Assembly (NCBI GenBank): GCA_051453625.1
Contig: JBOZIK010000001.1
Coordinates: forward strand, 67,836,169 to 67,900,168
DNA: 64,000 nucleotides
Source: Welwitschia mirabilis
Lineage: Eukaryota; Gnetophyta; Gnetopsida; Welwitschiales
Direction of reading: 5' to 3'
The notes beneath the pieces were generated by a model that was not told where the DNA came from, did not search any database, and was given only the letters and a program-made list of their open reading frames with translations. A program made the translations under genes and the position numbers. Shown one piece after another: positions 1 to 10,586 of this stretch (position 1 is the stretch's first letter; every line of letters starts with the position of its first letter).

Positions 1-944
1 CCTTATTATTTCTATCATTGATAGTATGAATCTATTTGGACTTCATTATTTTGCCAAATCTTTCTTTTATANNNNNNNNNNNNNNNNNNNNNNNNNNNNN
101 NNNNNNNNNNNNNNNNNNNNNNNNNNNNNNNNNNNNNNNNNNNNNNNNNNNNNNNNNNNNNNNNNNNNNNNNNNNNNNNNNNNNNNNNNNNNNNNNNNNN
201 NNNNNNNNNNNNNNNNNNNNNNNNNNNNNNNNNNNNNNNNNNNNNNNNNNNNNNNNNNNNNNNNNNNNNNNNNNNNNNNNNNNNNNNNNNNNNNNNNNNN
301 NNNNNNNNNNNNNNNNNNNNNNNNNNNNNNNNNNNNNNNNNNNNNNNNNNNNNNNNNNNNNNNNNNNNNNNNNNNNNNNNNNNNNNNNNNNNNNNNNNNN
401 NNNNNNNNNNNNNNNNNNNNNNNNNNNNNNNNNNNNNNNNNNNNNNNNNNNNNNNNNNNNNNNNNNNNNNNNNNNNNNNNNNNNNNNNNNNNNNNNNNNN
501 NNNNNNNNNNNNNNNNNNNNNNNNNNNNNNNNNNNNNNNNNNNNNNNNNNNNNNNNNNNNNNNNNNNNNNNNNNNNNNNNNNNNNNNNNNNNNNNNNNNN
601 NNNNNNNNNNNNNNNNNNNNNNNNNNNNNNNNNNNNNNNNNNNNNNNNNNNNNNNNNNNNNNNNNNNNNNNNNNNNNNNNNNNNNNNNNNNNNNNNNNNN
701 NNNNNNNNNNNNNNNNNNNNNNNNNNNNNNNNNNNNNNNNNNNNNNNNNNNNNNNNNNNNNNNNNNNNNNNNNNNNNNNNNNNNNNNNNNNNNNNNNNNN
801 NNNNNNNNNNNNNNNNNNNNNNNNNNNNNNNNNNNNNNNNNNNNNNNNNNNNNNNNNNNNNNNNNNNNNNNNNNNNNNNNTAGTCTAGTTATGATTTCAT
901 ATTATTTATGGGATATGCATGTTGGTATTATTTAGTAGATCTAT
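1..944 (+). mobile_element. Internal fragment of an upstream Athila/Tat-like copy (mostly gap)
   Basis: Positions 1-71 are unremarkable AT-rich sequence and 72-880 are N. The stretch 881-944 resembles 8077-8150, which lies inside the 3' part of the internal region of element A, so the DNA just left of the first LTR looks like the internal tail of another member of the same family. The expected polypurine tract and about 580 bp seen before the other LTRs are missing here, so the copy was truncated or rearranged. No gene is visible. Confidence 0.5.
72..880. other. Assembly gap, 809 N
   Basis: Unsequenced run. Any open frame crossing it is artificial. Confidence 0.99.
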
Positions 945-2208
945 TGCAATGTCAAATTGTATGTTTTAGGGGAAGGTATTTTGAGTAGTTTTACAGGACG
1001 TCTAGGTAGGTTTAAGTGGAAATTAATAATTATTGAAAATCAAGGAGAAAATCACAGAAATGCACAATTACTAATACATTTGGATGCGTTTTAGATGATT
1101 TATAATACTTCACATTCTAAGGAGGAACTAATGATTTTTAAGGCCAATTTAACTTGATTAAAGAGCTTGAGAAGATTGTTATCCTCTTTATCATCCAGAC
1201 GACAGTATGGACAACACCATATTTATATGCTAATAAGGATACTGACTATATTAAATATGGAAGATAATGTAAGGCCTCTCTTGATGTGGCATCATCCCAC
1301 CATCATCTAGATAATAGTCAGGATGACATCTAATTTTAGTTAATCCACTAAACTTCACCAAACTTTTGCAATGTGTCATGCACCTCCTATGCGTCGTTAG
1401 GATTTATGTTGCATCTCTTAGATTTTCTATTATTAGGATTTTTTATTATAATAAATATCTCCTTCATTTTTGACTCTAACTTTTAACTTTTTTAGCACTT
1501 AAAAATCTTGTGATAGAAGATCAAAGGGTAAAAGGTTCATCCATTGTTATAGAGAGGGGTCTTCCTTGGTGTTGGGCTATGTATCCTTCATTTAGGTGCT
1601 ACTTCTTTATAATGAAGATGTTGGTTCAATAGTAATGGAAAGTTTATTTTAGTTTTATTCATATGCATCTCTCTTATGATTGTGTTGTTTATGATTCAGT
1701 GACAACTTCATAGTTAATATAGATCATGAGGGCAACCTTTGTTAAGGTTGAAATTGTTAGTTCAAGTTTTACATTACATTTCATTTTGCAATTCATAGCA
1801 TAACACTTTCATGCTTTATATATTCTGTTTGATGTACCTTATAGTTCAAGTTAATTAGGATTAGTGACAGTTTCCTTTATTAAGCTAGGTTATACAAGGA
1901 TAATCTTTGTAACAGGAGGATTTAGTAATTGGATAGATATTGCATTTAGAATTGTTTGCATTCTTTGCATTAGTATGTTTACTTTGCATTGTTTGCTTGC
2001 ATTATTCTTTCTTTTCATTTAAACCTAAATGAGAAAAATACTAAAATAATTTTCTTAAGTCAATTCTCTAACTTCAAGCCTAGTGTCTTTGATGAATTAC
2101 AACATTTAGGTTAACTCCTGTCTATACTAGTGTGCATGTTATGCAAAGATTTGTGATTGATAGGATTTGAATAAGGACATGAATGATTTCATAAATATGC
2201 ATTGCAAT
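945..2208 (+). repeat. Element A left LTR (5' LTR)
   Basis: Begins TGCAATGTCAAATTG and ends just before the primer binding site. It aligns along its whole length with 8740-10009 and more loosely with 10587-11811 and 57698-58763. Shared blocks include the segment near 1510-1605 that ends in a conserved stretch around 'gggctatgtatcc', found in all four LTRs. It contains two copies of the palindromic motif described separately. No host gene lies in it. Confidence 0.85.
1178..1330 (+). repeat. Two decayed palindromic motifs in the left LTR of A
   Basis: Copies at about 1178-1218 and 1287-1330. The first contains TCATCCAGACGACAG followed by ATGGACAACACC; the second contains CATCATCTAGATAATAG followed by AGGATGACA. 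Both fit a deaminated TCGTCCGGACGAC core with a second GGACGAC arm. The matching sites in the right LTR (8975-9112) have lost different CpG positions. Confidence 0.7.
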
Positions 2209-2212
2209 ATTT

Positions 2213-2230
2213 TGGTTCCATTGCCAGAGA
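2213..2230 (+). other. Primer binding site of element A (tRNA-Asp type)
   Basis: TGGTTCCATTGCCAGAGA lies 4 bp after the LTR end. The expected plant tRNA-Asp complement is TGGCGCCGTTGCCGGGGA; most differences are transitions, mainly at CpG. This site is characteristic of Athila-lineage elements. Confidence 0.8.
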
Positions 2231-2381
2231 AGGCCTGAAGGAGTTTGAAGATTATCATTATCTAGATAAGTGCCTTAGATTTCGATTCAAATTATTTATT
2301 TGTGATAGCATTGTATTTTTATTGTATATACCGTAGTTTTTCTTTTCTTATTTTTTTAATTTTCATTTCATGTTTTTGTGC

Positions 2382-2650
2382 ATGTCATCTTCTATGTAAT
2401 CTAGATGACACAAGTAGAAGATGGCCTAGGGTTAAGGTTTTTCTGTTATTTTTCTACAATTTTATTATTATTTTTAATAGTGTAATAAGTTGATGTCATC
2501 TCCTTTATCATGTAGACAACACAGGGGGATGATTAACAATGTGTTTTATTTTTATTTTTCTATGAATCTATTTTCTTATTTTTCTATTTTTGGTTTGTGA
2601 TATAAAGTGGTCATCTAGGGTATCGTCTAGACAATGAAAGAGATGACAAC
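2382..2650 (+). repeat. Three palindromic motifs in the leader of A
   Basis: Copies begin TGTCATCT or GGTCATCT, continue through a spacer to a core such as ATCTAGATGACA or ATCGTCTAGACAA, and end with an arm such as AGATGACAA or GGGGATGAT. They share orientation and layout with the LTR copies and lie 70-110 bp apart. Confidence 0.65.
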
Positions 2651-2967
2651 TATGCAAGAATTTTTCTGAGCATGCAGGGACATGGTAAAATCTAGTGAAA
2701 AGTTAAAATATTAGAGGGAACAAAGCTTAATCAAGAAAAATAGTAGAGAAGGCTTACTTAATCACAAATAAAACTCAGGTATGCACAACCCTAGTACATA
2801 AATTTTAAGAATTAAATTTTTTTTTTTTACTTTATCAAAAAAATTAAAGTTTTCAAAAGTTGTAAAAATAATAGAATAGGAAAAAAATGTTTTATCCCTT
2901 TTTCATTAATAAGTAGCATCACTTAATACAATCATGATAGAAATCTCTAATTCAAATGTGAATGTTA

Positions 2968-3067
2968 NNNNNNNNNNNNNNNNNNNNNNNNNNNNNNNNN
3001 NNNNNNNNNNNNNNNNNNNNNNNNNNNNNNNNNNNNNNNNNNNNNNNNNNNNNNNNNNNNNNNNNNN
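2968..3067. other. Assembly gap of exactly 100 N with duplicated flanks
   Basis: The roughly 110 bp before the gap (2858-2967) recur almost exactly after it (3068-3177), with one C/T difference seen. This looks like two overlapping contig ends that were not merged, so the gap may be spurious. Confidence 0.9.
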
Positions 3068-3267
3068 AGTTGTAAAAATAATAGAATAGGAAAAAAATGT
3101 TTTATCCCTTTTTCATTAATAAGTAGCATTACTTAATACAATCATGATAGAAATCTCTAATTCAAATGTGAATGTTACAGTTCGAGAGTTAATGACTAGA
3201 AGGAAATGTAAACTCTAAAAATCTTTTTACTTATCTCCTATGATGATGAAGAACTTAAAACTGAAAA

Positions 3268-5690
3268 TTCTTATTATTCATTCTTCTCATCTACTTCTAA
3301 GAATAATGATGCTAGGACTATTGGAGAAATATTAGCTAAAAAAAAGAAACATAAGACTTTGTACAAATAATAATAAAATTGACTAAAATGAGAGCTGAAA
3401 GGAGGAGAAACAATAGGATTTTTGAGAATAATGGAAATAGAACACTTAGAGAAATATTTATGGAAAGAAGGTGGGTAACACCAAATGATGTTGAGACTAG
3501 GAATTGGGCCTCTTCCTATTTTTAACCATCTTATTTTACTTCTCCTTCTTTTCAATCTTTAAGTGAAAATGGAAATGACAATTTTTAACATGTTAGGGAT
3601 TGTACCTGATCTAGTAAAACATCCTACAATCATTTTAGTAAATCACCTCCATCTCCCATGAATTATTATAAAGAAGAATATCCATCTTCCATAAATTACT
3701 ATGAAGAAGAAGATTCATTTTCCATAAACTTTTATGAACAAAGAAATAACTATGTTAAAGAGATAATTCACAAAATGCCAAAGAGGTAAGAAAATCCAAT
3801 CAAGAAAATAGAACATATGATTAAGATTTTTTGATAAAATCTATTACAAAATTAACTATCTCAAGGTTCTTTTCCAACTCAAACCTATCCTGCTACTTTT
3901 CACCTTGAGAAAAATGAAGAGAACCTAGAAATAAGTAATAATAATTCTTGCTTTGAATTAGAAAATGAAATTATGGATCAACCTACAACATCCCACTTAT
4001 TAAGAGATGGACAACAAAATGAGGACAATGATGATTCAACTCCATTATTCAATAATACGGATGAAGATAATTATTTATCAGATGATGATATACTAGATTA
4101 TAACCCCAATCACTTCCCAGTAGAAAATAAAGATAAAATAAAGGAATTAATTCATAAAAAAATGAAAATTATTTAATCCATGATGAAGATACTGATCATA
4201 TTTCTCTTTATGATGAATATAATAAATTAGAAAATGATGACACGCAACAACATGATGAAGAAGGTGAGGAAGAAGATGATGATAATGATATGAAAATACT
4301 AGATCATATCCCTAATTTTCACTTACTTTGTGATGAGGATGAGGAAGCAGAATCTTTAGAAGAAGTCCAATATATAAGATCAATAGAGAATTTATGTAAT
4401 GAAGAGAAATTAGTGAATAATTTAAATAATGAAGGAAGTTGTCCATCTCTATCATCCAGATAATAATCCTGGATGATAGTCAATGACATAATTTCAATAA
4501 TAAATAATGAAGATTATAATTTAGAATTAACTGAATTACCCAATAGAGAGAAAGAAGAATCAACTCAAGAAATATTAGACATTCTTCCATGACATAATGA
4601 AGATAATCAACTCCTTTCTTTTTATGATATTTTTAATGATCTTTTTGATGAATCAATCAACTCAGAGAATGATAATAATCCTCAAAAAATAATAATGAGT
4701 ATAATAAAGAAGAGGAAAATATAATCAATGATAATGATAAAGACAATGAAGAAGAGGGAAATATTATCAAAGCTAATAATAAAGAAAGTAAAGAAATGAT
4801 TCAACAAAGTAATGATAAGAAGGAGAGGAATAAAGAAGAACCTCTAGAAAATTAACCAAACTTAATGGAGAATAGACTTATACCTTTTAATGCAACAACC
4901 TAACATAAAGAGTCTACAAGTGCTTCTCCATCACTTTTATCTGTACTTTCGTGCAAAACATTAAAGGACATCCCTTCTTCTACTTCCACTTTCAAATTAT
5001 TTTATGATATTAACAATGATAGTATTTCTCTCTCTTCTACATTTGAACATTCAAGTAATTCTCTGAATCACATTATTCTTCTTAATTTTAATGAAACACA
5101 TAATTTTGAGGAGTCTATTTCTAAAAGATCTCAATCTTTTCCTTTTAAGAATCCATGTGATACTCAAAGTAATATCCTTCCTTCCTTAATCAAGTTCATT
5201 TTACCTTATGCCTTTAATGATTACCCTTTTTAAAAATATGACTTGGGATATCTTGGAAATCTAAATAGGGGTAAACCTTATCTTCTTGATCCTAATCCAT
5301 GTCTAGAATTAAATCTTAAGAAACTTATTAACTATGTTAAACCTATCTTAATCAGTTATCCTAAGAATTTTTCTTAGAAGCCTTAGATCCTTAATAGTAC
5401 CATTAATATCTCTCATTTTCAATATCAATTTTTGAATGAAATCTATGTTTTGAATTCTCTAGATCATGAGTTTGATAAGATATTGTTTTCTATGAGTTAT
5501 ATGAATTTTTTATCTCTTATATTGCTAATAAATCTTGTAAAAATAAAATATTATTTGGTCATGATAATTGGGAAAAGCTTTAATTTTTTAATGAAAACCC
5601 ACATTTTGAGTTGCATGTTACTAAGCTACTTGATCTTACTAGACAATATAAAGAACCTTCAAAAATTTCTTGGATCTTTTGTTTGAGTAG
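3268..5690 (+). pseudogene. Degenerate acidic coding region of element A
   Basis: Several + frames, broken by stops and shifts, encode a protein-like stretch rich in Asp, Glu, Asn and Ser. The clearest open part is 3973-4176, which continues in other frames to about 4480 with runs of D and E. Around 3310-3330 and 3446-3490 there are motifs of the type RTIGEILA and RTLREIFMERRW, which resemble the TLREL start of the element G gag (59500-59530). From about 4900 to 5690 the composition shifts to Ser/Phe/Leu-rich. No CCHC knuckle, protease DSG/DLG, RT or integrase motif is seen. It may be a derived gag N-terminus fused to an acidic spacer, or a family-specific protein; I do not recognise a named domain. 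The tail after 5740 aligns with the tail after the element G protease (about 61800), which places this region where gag-pro lies in G. Confidence 0.45.
4438..4488 (+). repeat. Palindromic motif inside the acidic coding remnant of A
   Basis: Contains TCATCCAGATAATAATCC then TGGATGATAGTCAATGAC. A copy within a coding remnant shows that the motif is not confined to LTR or leader. Confidence 0.6.
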
Positions 5691-5982
5691 TTTATTACAT
5701 GCATTATATAATGATAATTATGATTTGTCATTTCACGAAGAGATTATTTTTTAATAAAATTTAATAATTTTTCATCTCCTATTTAAAATCTGAAATTTGT
5801 GCTATTAAAATTTTATCCTTTCATTATGTTTACCTTCAATTGATTTTACTAAAAAGTAATTGTATACATTTTATGTTTTATTAATTGGTTAATATTTAGT
5901 TTGGTCCATATTTTTCTAAGAAACTACAATACCCTAAGATCAAAATCTTAGGAAAATAAATGTTTCTTTTTCTTTTAAATAA

Positions 5983-5992
5983 NNNNNNNNNN
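5983..5992. other. Assembly gap, 10 N
   Basis: Short gap in the non-coding tail of element A. Confidence 0.99.
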
Positions 5993-6618
5993 AGTATTAA
6001 ATATAATTTAAGATCTGAGTAAAACTTGTTTTCCTAATGTTTTTAGCTTGCTTTAGTATTTTCTTTTGATTTTATGTTATTATTTTTTTTAGTTTTTATT
6101 TCTTTTTTTTAACATAATAAGTTAATCTCTTAATGGTTAGGTACTTATCTTTTAGAGAAAGTATGCTTAGTTGAGATTTCTGCTTTGAACACTAGGAAAA
6201 TTTAAAAAAAAAAATACAAAGGTCAAAAATCCATGAGTTATTAAATCTTGAACATGATTGAAGCATTTGTCTTGGAAGTTCTTCTGCCATTATTTAAATT
6301 CTCCTTTGGCAGATTCTTTTGGTGGACATCATGCTATCACTTTAATATCTTTAAATTTGATTTATATTTTACTTTATGAAGTTACTATGACTAGTAATTT
6401 TTACTTGGGCACTTTGAAGTGATAAGATTGGATTTACTAAATCTTAAGACATTCAAACAACTGTAAACTTTATTTTGAAGGATGATGCCTTGTTTTTTAT
6501 GTTTTCTCTCAATGATGTGAGTCTTTAGTTGTTTGGGGGTGTTATTCCTTGTTTTTCATCTCATTTCTTCATCTGCGTCTTTGAGAGTATGTGGTTACAT
6601 GGGATTTATTTAAAAGAA

Positions 6619-6722
6619 GTAAAAAAAGAAGAAGAGGTTTAGGGAGGAAATGGGAGAAAGGGAGGGAGGGGTAGAGGGGAGGAGGGAGAGGAAGGGGGGA
6701 GGTGGTAGAGATAGAGAATAAA
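6619..6722 (+). repeat. Purine-rich tract with G-quadruplex pattern
   Basis: About 100 bp almost free of pyrimidines on the + strand. It includes GGGAGAAAGGGAGGGAGGGG near 6652-6671, which satisfies the four-G-run pattern, followed by more G runs to about 6702. The element G counterpart (62787-62828) is also purine-rich but nearly all A and GA, so the G runs are specific to this copy. Confidence 0.75.
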
Positions 6723-7757
6723 TATTGACTATGATCTATTGTATTTGTGCTAAAAACATGGCCACCATAATGTCCTACTGCATAGAGGTAAAATTTTTGC
6801 GAAAGAGACCTTTAGTAGTATTGGTAGATATGGGAACTTAAATGGGAGGTTATTTGGTCATACTTTATGGGTTGTTACTTCTTGAACTATGGTTGCACTC
6901 CCCTCATCATGGAAAAATAATTACCATTTTAAGGCTATAGGATCAGTAGTGTTCCTAGTGTCATCAGAGGCCTTGCTTATTTCTTAGACTTATTGAGCTT
7001 ACAGTATTTCCACATGATCATTTTACTTTTGAGGATTTAGATGCGTTTTGGGGTGTGAACAGGTGAGTCCATTTTTGAGCATATTTTGATTTTATCATTC
7101 ATTATTTGAATGTGGTATTTTATAAAGTTTTTTCATTATGTTATGCATCATTAATCAAGTGATTTTATGATTTCTTCCGTAGAGGTTTGATAGGTTGGAA
7201 TTTATGGTAGGTGCACAATCTTCTTTATGTTCCTAGTTGTCTCTTTTTATTTTATTTTTCCTTATTATTTTATTTCATATTTCAAAGTCATTTCTATCCT
7301 TTTTCATCACAAATATGTAGGATTTAATCATTTAGTAATTTCCTTATTGATTTTTATTTTATCTTGAAATTTTTATTTATAAGAGTTTATTTTCTTTTTA
7401 GCACTTTGATCAAATTATGTTCTTTTAGTTTATGATGCTAAATTTTTATTTTAATATATTTTAGCATTTAGTTCTTTAATTTTTTTTTGAGTTTTAATGC
7501 ATCCAATGATTGTGAGCTCATAATAGATTTCATAATCTTGCTTAGCTTGGTGCATTATTATTATCATATTCTAACACCTCTTTCTCTTGCCTTAAGTTCT
7601 TTCCAAAATTAACCTCCTTTGTCATGCCTTATTTTCATGATTCTTAGCCATTTCCCATCTTTAAGACTTTCTGATAACTTTTTGTAACCTTTATGGTATC
7701 ATTTGAGCTTAACTTATTTTGCTAATACTCTTATGTTTTTCCTAATCTTTTAAAAGC

Positions 7758-7803
7758 CCTATCATCCACCTTATCATCTAGATGACTAGACAGGATGACA
7801 TAC
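7758..7803 (+). repeat. Palindromic motif, tail of A
   Basis: CTATCATCC, spacer, then ATCATCTAGATGAC and AGGATGACA. One of the most regular copies, with both outer arms present. Confidence 0.7.
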
Positions 7804-7969
7804 TAATAGTTTGTAATCATCATCATTTTTATGCTTTATTTTTTTTGAATTATTATAACCCTTCTCTAGCACAAATAACACTGCTTTAAATCCCACTTGT
7901 TTTGCTTACTTAACTTGCATTTTCATCTTTTTTCATCTTATGTTAGTGTAATATGAGACATATCGATTC

Positions 7970-7986
7970 AGTGTGGGGGGAGAAGG
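7970..7986 (+). promoter_or_regulatory. G-rich tract resembling a polypurine tract
   Basis: CAGTGTGGGGGGAGAAG. Athila/Tat-type elements commonly carry such a tract in the 3' region. It is about 750 bp before the right LTR, so it is not the plus-strand primer of that LTR; a central or secondary polypurine tract is possible. Confidence 0.4.
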
Positions 7987-8422
7987 ACATACTTTTGAGA
8001 TATTTGTAATATTTTTGAGCAAAAAATTTGAGGATCATTTTAAAATTTTCATGATATATATCTATAATTTACTAGTCTACTTTTATTTGTCTACTATTTG
8101 AGTGATATGCATTATGGATATTATTTACTAAACCATGTACTTGACAATAAAATAGTTGTAGGTTTTTCTGACAGATGCAACTCAAGCAGTTTAGGAGATC
8201 ATGAATAAGGGGAATAATATTATGATTATTTTTAATATATTTACTATTGTATATTATGCTTAAAAATTCAATGTTAATTTATGAATATCATTTTTTTGAC
8301 TTATTACTTTTTCTGATTATACATGGAAATGCACATCATTTATCTAAGTTATTATGGTAATATCTTATGATGATTTTTTTTGTTATGACATTTAATATTT
8401 ATTTTTTTGATGTGCTAAATGT

Positions 8423-8437
8423 TTTAAGTGGGGGGCT
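8423..8437 (+). promoter_or_regulatory. Upstream duplicate polypurine tract of A
   Basis: TTTTAAGTGGGGGGC, about 300 bp before the tract that adjoins the LTR. Equivalent tracts occur at 10268-10279 (303 bp before the LTR-adjacent tract) and 63759-63770 (about 230 bp before it). Confidence 0.5.
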
Positions 8438-8518
8438 AATGCACTAGTAAATGTTTTGCTCTTATTTCGTAATGAACATAATTATAGGCATTTGATTTTA
8501 CAGTCAAATTTTTGAAAG

Positions 8519-8566
8519 CCTATCATCCTCATAATTGTTCAAAGACATACTAGATGATAGAATGGT
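8519..8566 (+). repeat. Palindromic motif between the two polypurine tracts of A
   Basis: CTATCATCC at the left and TAGATGATAG at the right. The corresponding interval before the third LTR has a copy at 10365-10405, so the placement is conserved. Confidence 0.6.
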
Positions 8567-8726
8567 TACATTATCTACCAAGGTAAAACATTTAGTTTAT
8601 TTGATTTTGAGATTTTATCCTATATGATAATATTTCTAAACTTGATTTACATCTTCCCTCTTTATCTTAGCCAATTTGGCTTACAATTATAGTTGTTTGC
8701 CTACTTTATCAAGGACTGACAAGGAT

Positions 8727-8738
8727 AAATGAGGGGCT
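8727..8738 (+). promoter_or_regulatory. Polypurine tract of element A
   Basis: AAATGAGGGGCT directly before the LTR start TGCTGTGATAAC. Matching tracts precede the LTR at 10587 and end the window at 63989-63998. Confidence 0.8.
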
Positions 8739-8974
8739 ATGCTGTGATAACAAATTGTATGTTTCTGATGAAGTATTTTAAGTAGTTTTGTAGGAAATTT
8801 AGACAGGTTTAAGTATATATCAATGATTATTGAGAGTCAAGGAGAAAATCATGGAAATGCATAATTACTAGCACATTTGAAGGCATTTTGGATGATTTTT
8901 AATGCTTCACATTTTAAGGAGGAGTTAATGATTTGTAAGGCTAATTTAACTTGATTACAGAGCTTCAGAAGACT

Positions 8975-9112
8975 ATTATCCCCTTTATCGTCTAGATGAC
9001 AGTTCAGACAACACCACCTGTATGCTGATAAGAATGCCAACTATACTCCATATGAAAGATAATATGGGACCTCTCTTGATTTGGCATCATCCCTACCATT
9101 GTCCAGACAACA
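8975..9112 (+). repeat. Two palindromic motifs in the right LTR of A
   Basis: The copy at 8975-9015 contains ATCGTCTAGATGACAG then TTCAGACAACACC; the copy at 9084-9112 contains ATTGTCCAGACAACACC. Against the left LTR the first CpG is kept here and lost there, while the third is lost here and kept there, which identifies the ancestral core as TCGTCCGGACGAC. Confidence 0.75.
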
Positions 9113-9775
9113 CCTAATTTTAGTCAATGCACTAAACTTCACTAAACTTCTACAATGTGTCATGCACCTCTTACATGCCATTAGGGTTTCTATTATGTCT
9201 ATTAGATTTTCTATTGTTTTGATTTTTTTTGTAATAAATAATTCCTTCCTCCTTGAGTCTGATTTTTTATCTTATTTGGCATCCAAAAATATCATAATAG
9301 GAGATTGAAGGTCAGGATATCTATCCATTATTATAGAGAGGGGTCTTCCTTGTATTGGGCTATGTATTATCCATTAAGGTGCTACTACTTTGTAATAAGA
9401 ATGCTGGTTTGATAGTAACTAAAAGCTTCTTAGTTTGATTCATGTGCATCTCCCTTATGGTTTATGTTAGTTATGATTTGGTGATAAGTTCATAGTTGAA
9501 ATAGATCATAAAGGAAATCTTTTTTAAGGTTGAAATCGTTAGTTTAGATTTTGCATTTCATTTCATTTTGCATTTCACTTGCATGTTTTCTAAATTCTGT
9601 TTGATGTACCTGATAGCTTAGTTTGGTTAGGGTTAGTGATAATTTCCTTGATTGATCTAGGTTATATAGGGTCAATGTTTGTAATAAGAGGATTTGGTAG
9701 CTAAAAAGATATTTCATTTAGAATAGTTTGCATTCTTTGCATTAGTGTCTTTAGTTTGCATTATTTGCTTTCCTT

Positions 9776-9778
<3 letters not shown>

Positions 9779-9814
<36 letters not shown>
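9779..9814. repeat. (CT)18 microsatellite
   Basis: Thirty-six bases of CT within the right LTR of A. The left LTR has only a short pyrimidine stretch at the same place (about 2005-2018), so the expansion followed insertion. Confidence 0.95.
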
Positions 9815-9817
<3 letters not shown>

Positions 9818-10364
9818 CATTTGAACCTAAATGAAAAACTACCAAAATACTTTACTTAAGTTAATTCTCTAACTTTGAGCCTAGTACCTTTAATGGATTA
9901 TAACATTTGGGTTAACTCCTGTCTATATTATTGCATGGGTTATTCAAATATTTGTAATTGATAGGATTTAATTAAGGATGTAAATAATTATATAATATGC
10001 ATCACAATAAGGCCACAATAAAGCAGTTACAAGATATTCTTACAAGTGCAGTTTAAAAGATTTAGAAGATCATGGACAAAGGGAGTGATGTTATGATTAT
10101 ATGTTTACCCCTTCTAGATTATACTCAGTGATTGATTTATACACATCATTTTGAGTTATCACTATTTTGATTATACATACACACCATAATTTTCTGAGTT
10201 ATCATGATAATATCTTATAATGTTTTTTATGTATAGTATTCAATTTTTATCTTGTGATGTATTAAATGTTTTAAGTGGAGGCCTAATGAAGATTTTAGTA
10301 CTTGGATTTTTTTTGATGATCATGTTTACAAGCACTTGACTTTTATTTTGATTTTTTGATTATG

Positions 10365-10405
10365 TCATTCCCTTTCTCATTCAGATGACACATAGAATGA
10401 TAGAT
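10365..10405 (+). repeat. Palindromic motif between duplicated polypurine tracts
   Basis: TGTCATTCCC, spacer, CATTCAGATGACA, then AGAATGATAG. Same position and orientation as the copy at 8519-8566. Confidence 0.65.
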
Positions 10406-10574
10406 CTATTACACATCCTATAAAGGTATTGCATTAATTCACTAGGTTCATACTTGATCTTACATGGTAAAGATTTCTAAACTTAATTTATGTTTCCTAG
10501 TTCTTGTTTATCTTAGTCAATTTGGCTCACAATTTGTAGTTGATAACTTACTTTGTCAGGGACTAATAAGGCTA

Positions 10575-10585
10575 AGTGGAGGGCT
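10575..10585 (+). promoter_or_regulatory. Polypurine tract before the third LTR
   Basis: AAGTGGAGGG directly before TGTTATGATGCC. Confidence 0.75.
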
Positions 10586-10586
10586 A

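Larger units (their letters stand above)
2231..3180 (+). other. Leader of element A, T-rich, with three palindromic motifs
   Basis: Non-coding leader between primer binding site and coding remnant. Its start matches the leader of element G at 58785. Palindromic motif copies lie at about 2382-2428, 2492-2535 and 2608-2650. A short hydrophobic frame at 2302-2493 reflects T-rich sequence and overlaps the motifs, so it is not called a gene. The end of this leader is duplicated around a 100-N gap. Confidence 0.6.
5691..8739 (+). other. Long 3' non-coding part of element A
   Basis: No coding signal. Stretches at 5780-5940 and 6730-6970 align with 61870-62040 and 62830-63095 of element G, so this is a conserved family-specific tail, not random DNA. 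It holds a purine tract (6619-6722), palindromic motifs (7758-7803, 8519-8566), and three G-rich tracts (7970, 8423, 8728), the last of which adjoins the LTR. A 10-N gap lies at 5983-5992. Confidence 0.65.
945..10009 (+). mobile_element. Element A: Athila/Tat-like LTR retrotransposon without visible RT
   Basis: Two direct repeats of about 1.27 kb (945-2208 and 8740-10009) enclose 6.5 kb. A decayed tRNA-Asp primer binding site follows the left LTR and a polypurine tract precedes the right one, which fixes the + orientation. The internal region holds a degenerate acidic coding stretch (about 3270-5690) and a long non-coding 3' part; no RT, RNase H or integrase motif is seen in any frame. The 5-bp flanks differ (tctat left, aggcc right), which fits a tandem array formed by recombination. 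Element G at 57698 belongs to the same family, as shown by matching LTRs, leader, 3' tail and polypurine tract. Confidence 0.8.
8740..10009 (+). repeat. Element A right LTR (3' LTR)
   Basis: Direct repeat of 945-2208. Starts TGCTGTGATAAC next to the polypurine tract and ends near the sequence that precedes the primer binding site in the left copy. It is followed by a truncated internal tail, not by single-copy DNA. Confidence 0.85.
10010..10586 (+). mobile_element. Truncated internal tail of another A-family copy
   Basis: Aligns with 8160-8739, the last part of the A internal region, including both polypurine tracts and the palindromic motif. It abuts the right LTR of A with no primer binding site or leader, so most of an internal region was deleted between two LTRs. 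Confidence 0.7.

Noticed and set aside
2302-2493. 63-codon hydrophobic + frame
   Set aside because: T-rich leader of A overlapping palindromic motifs; composition alone explains it.
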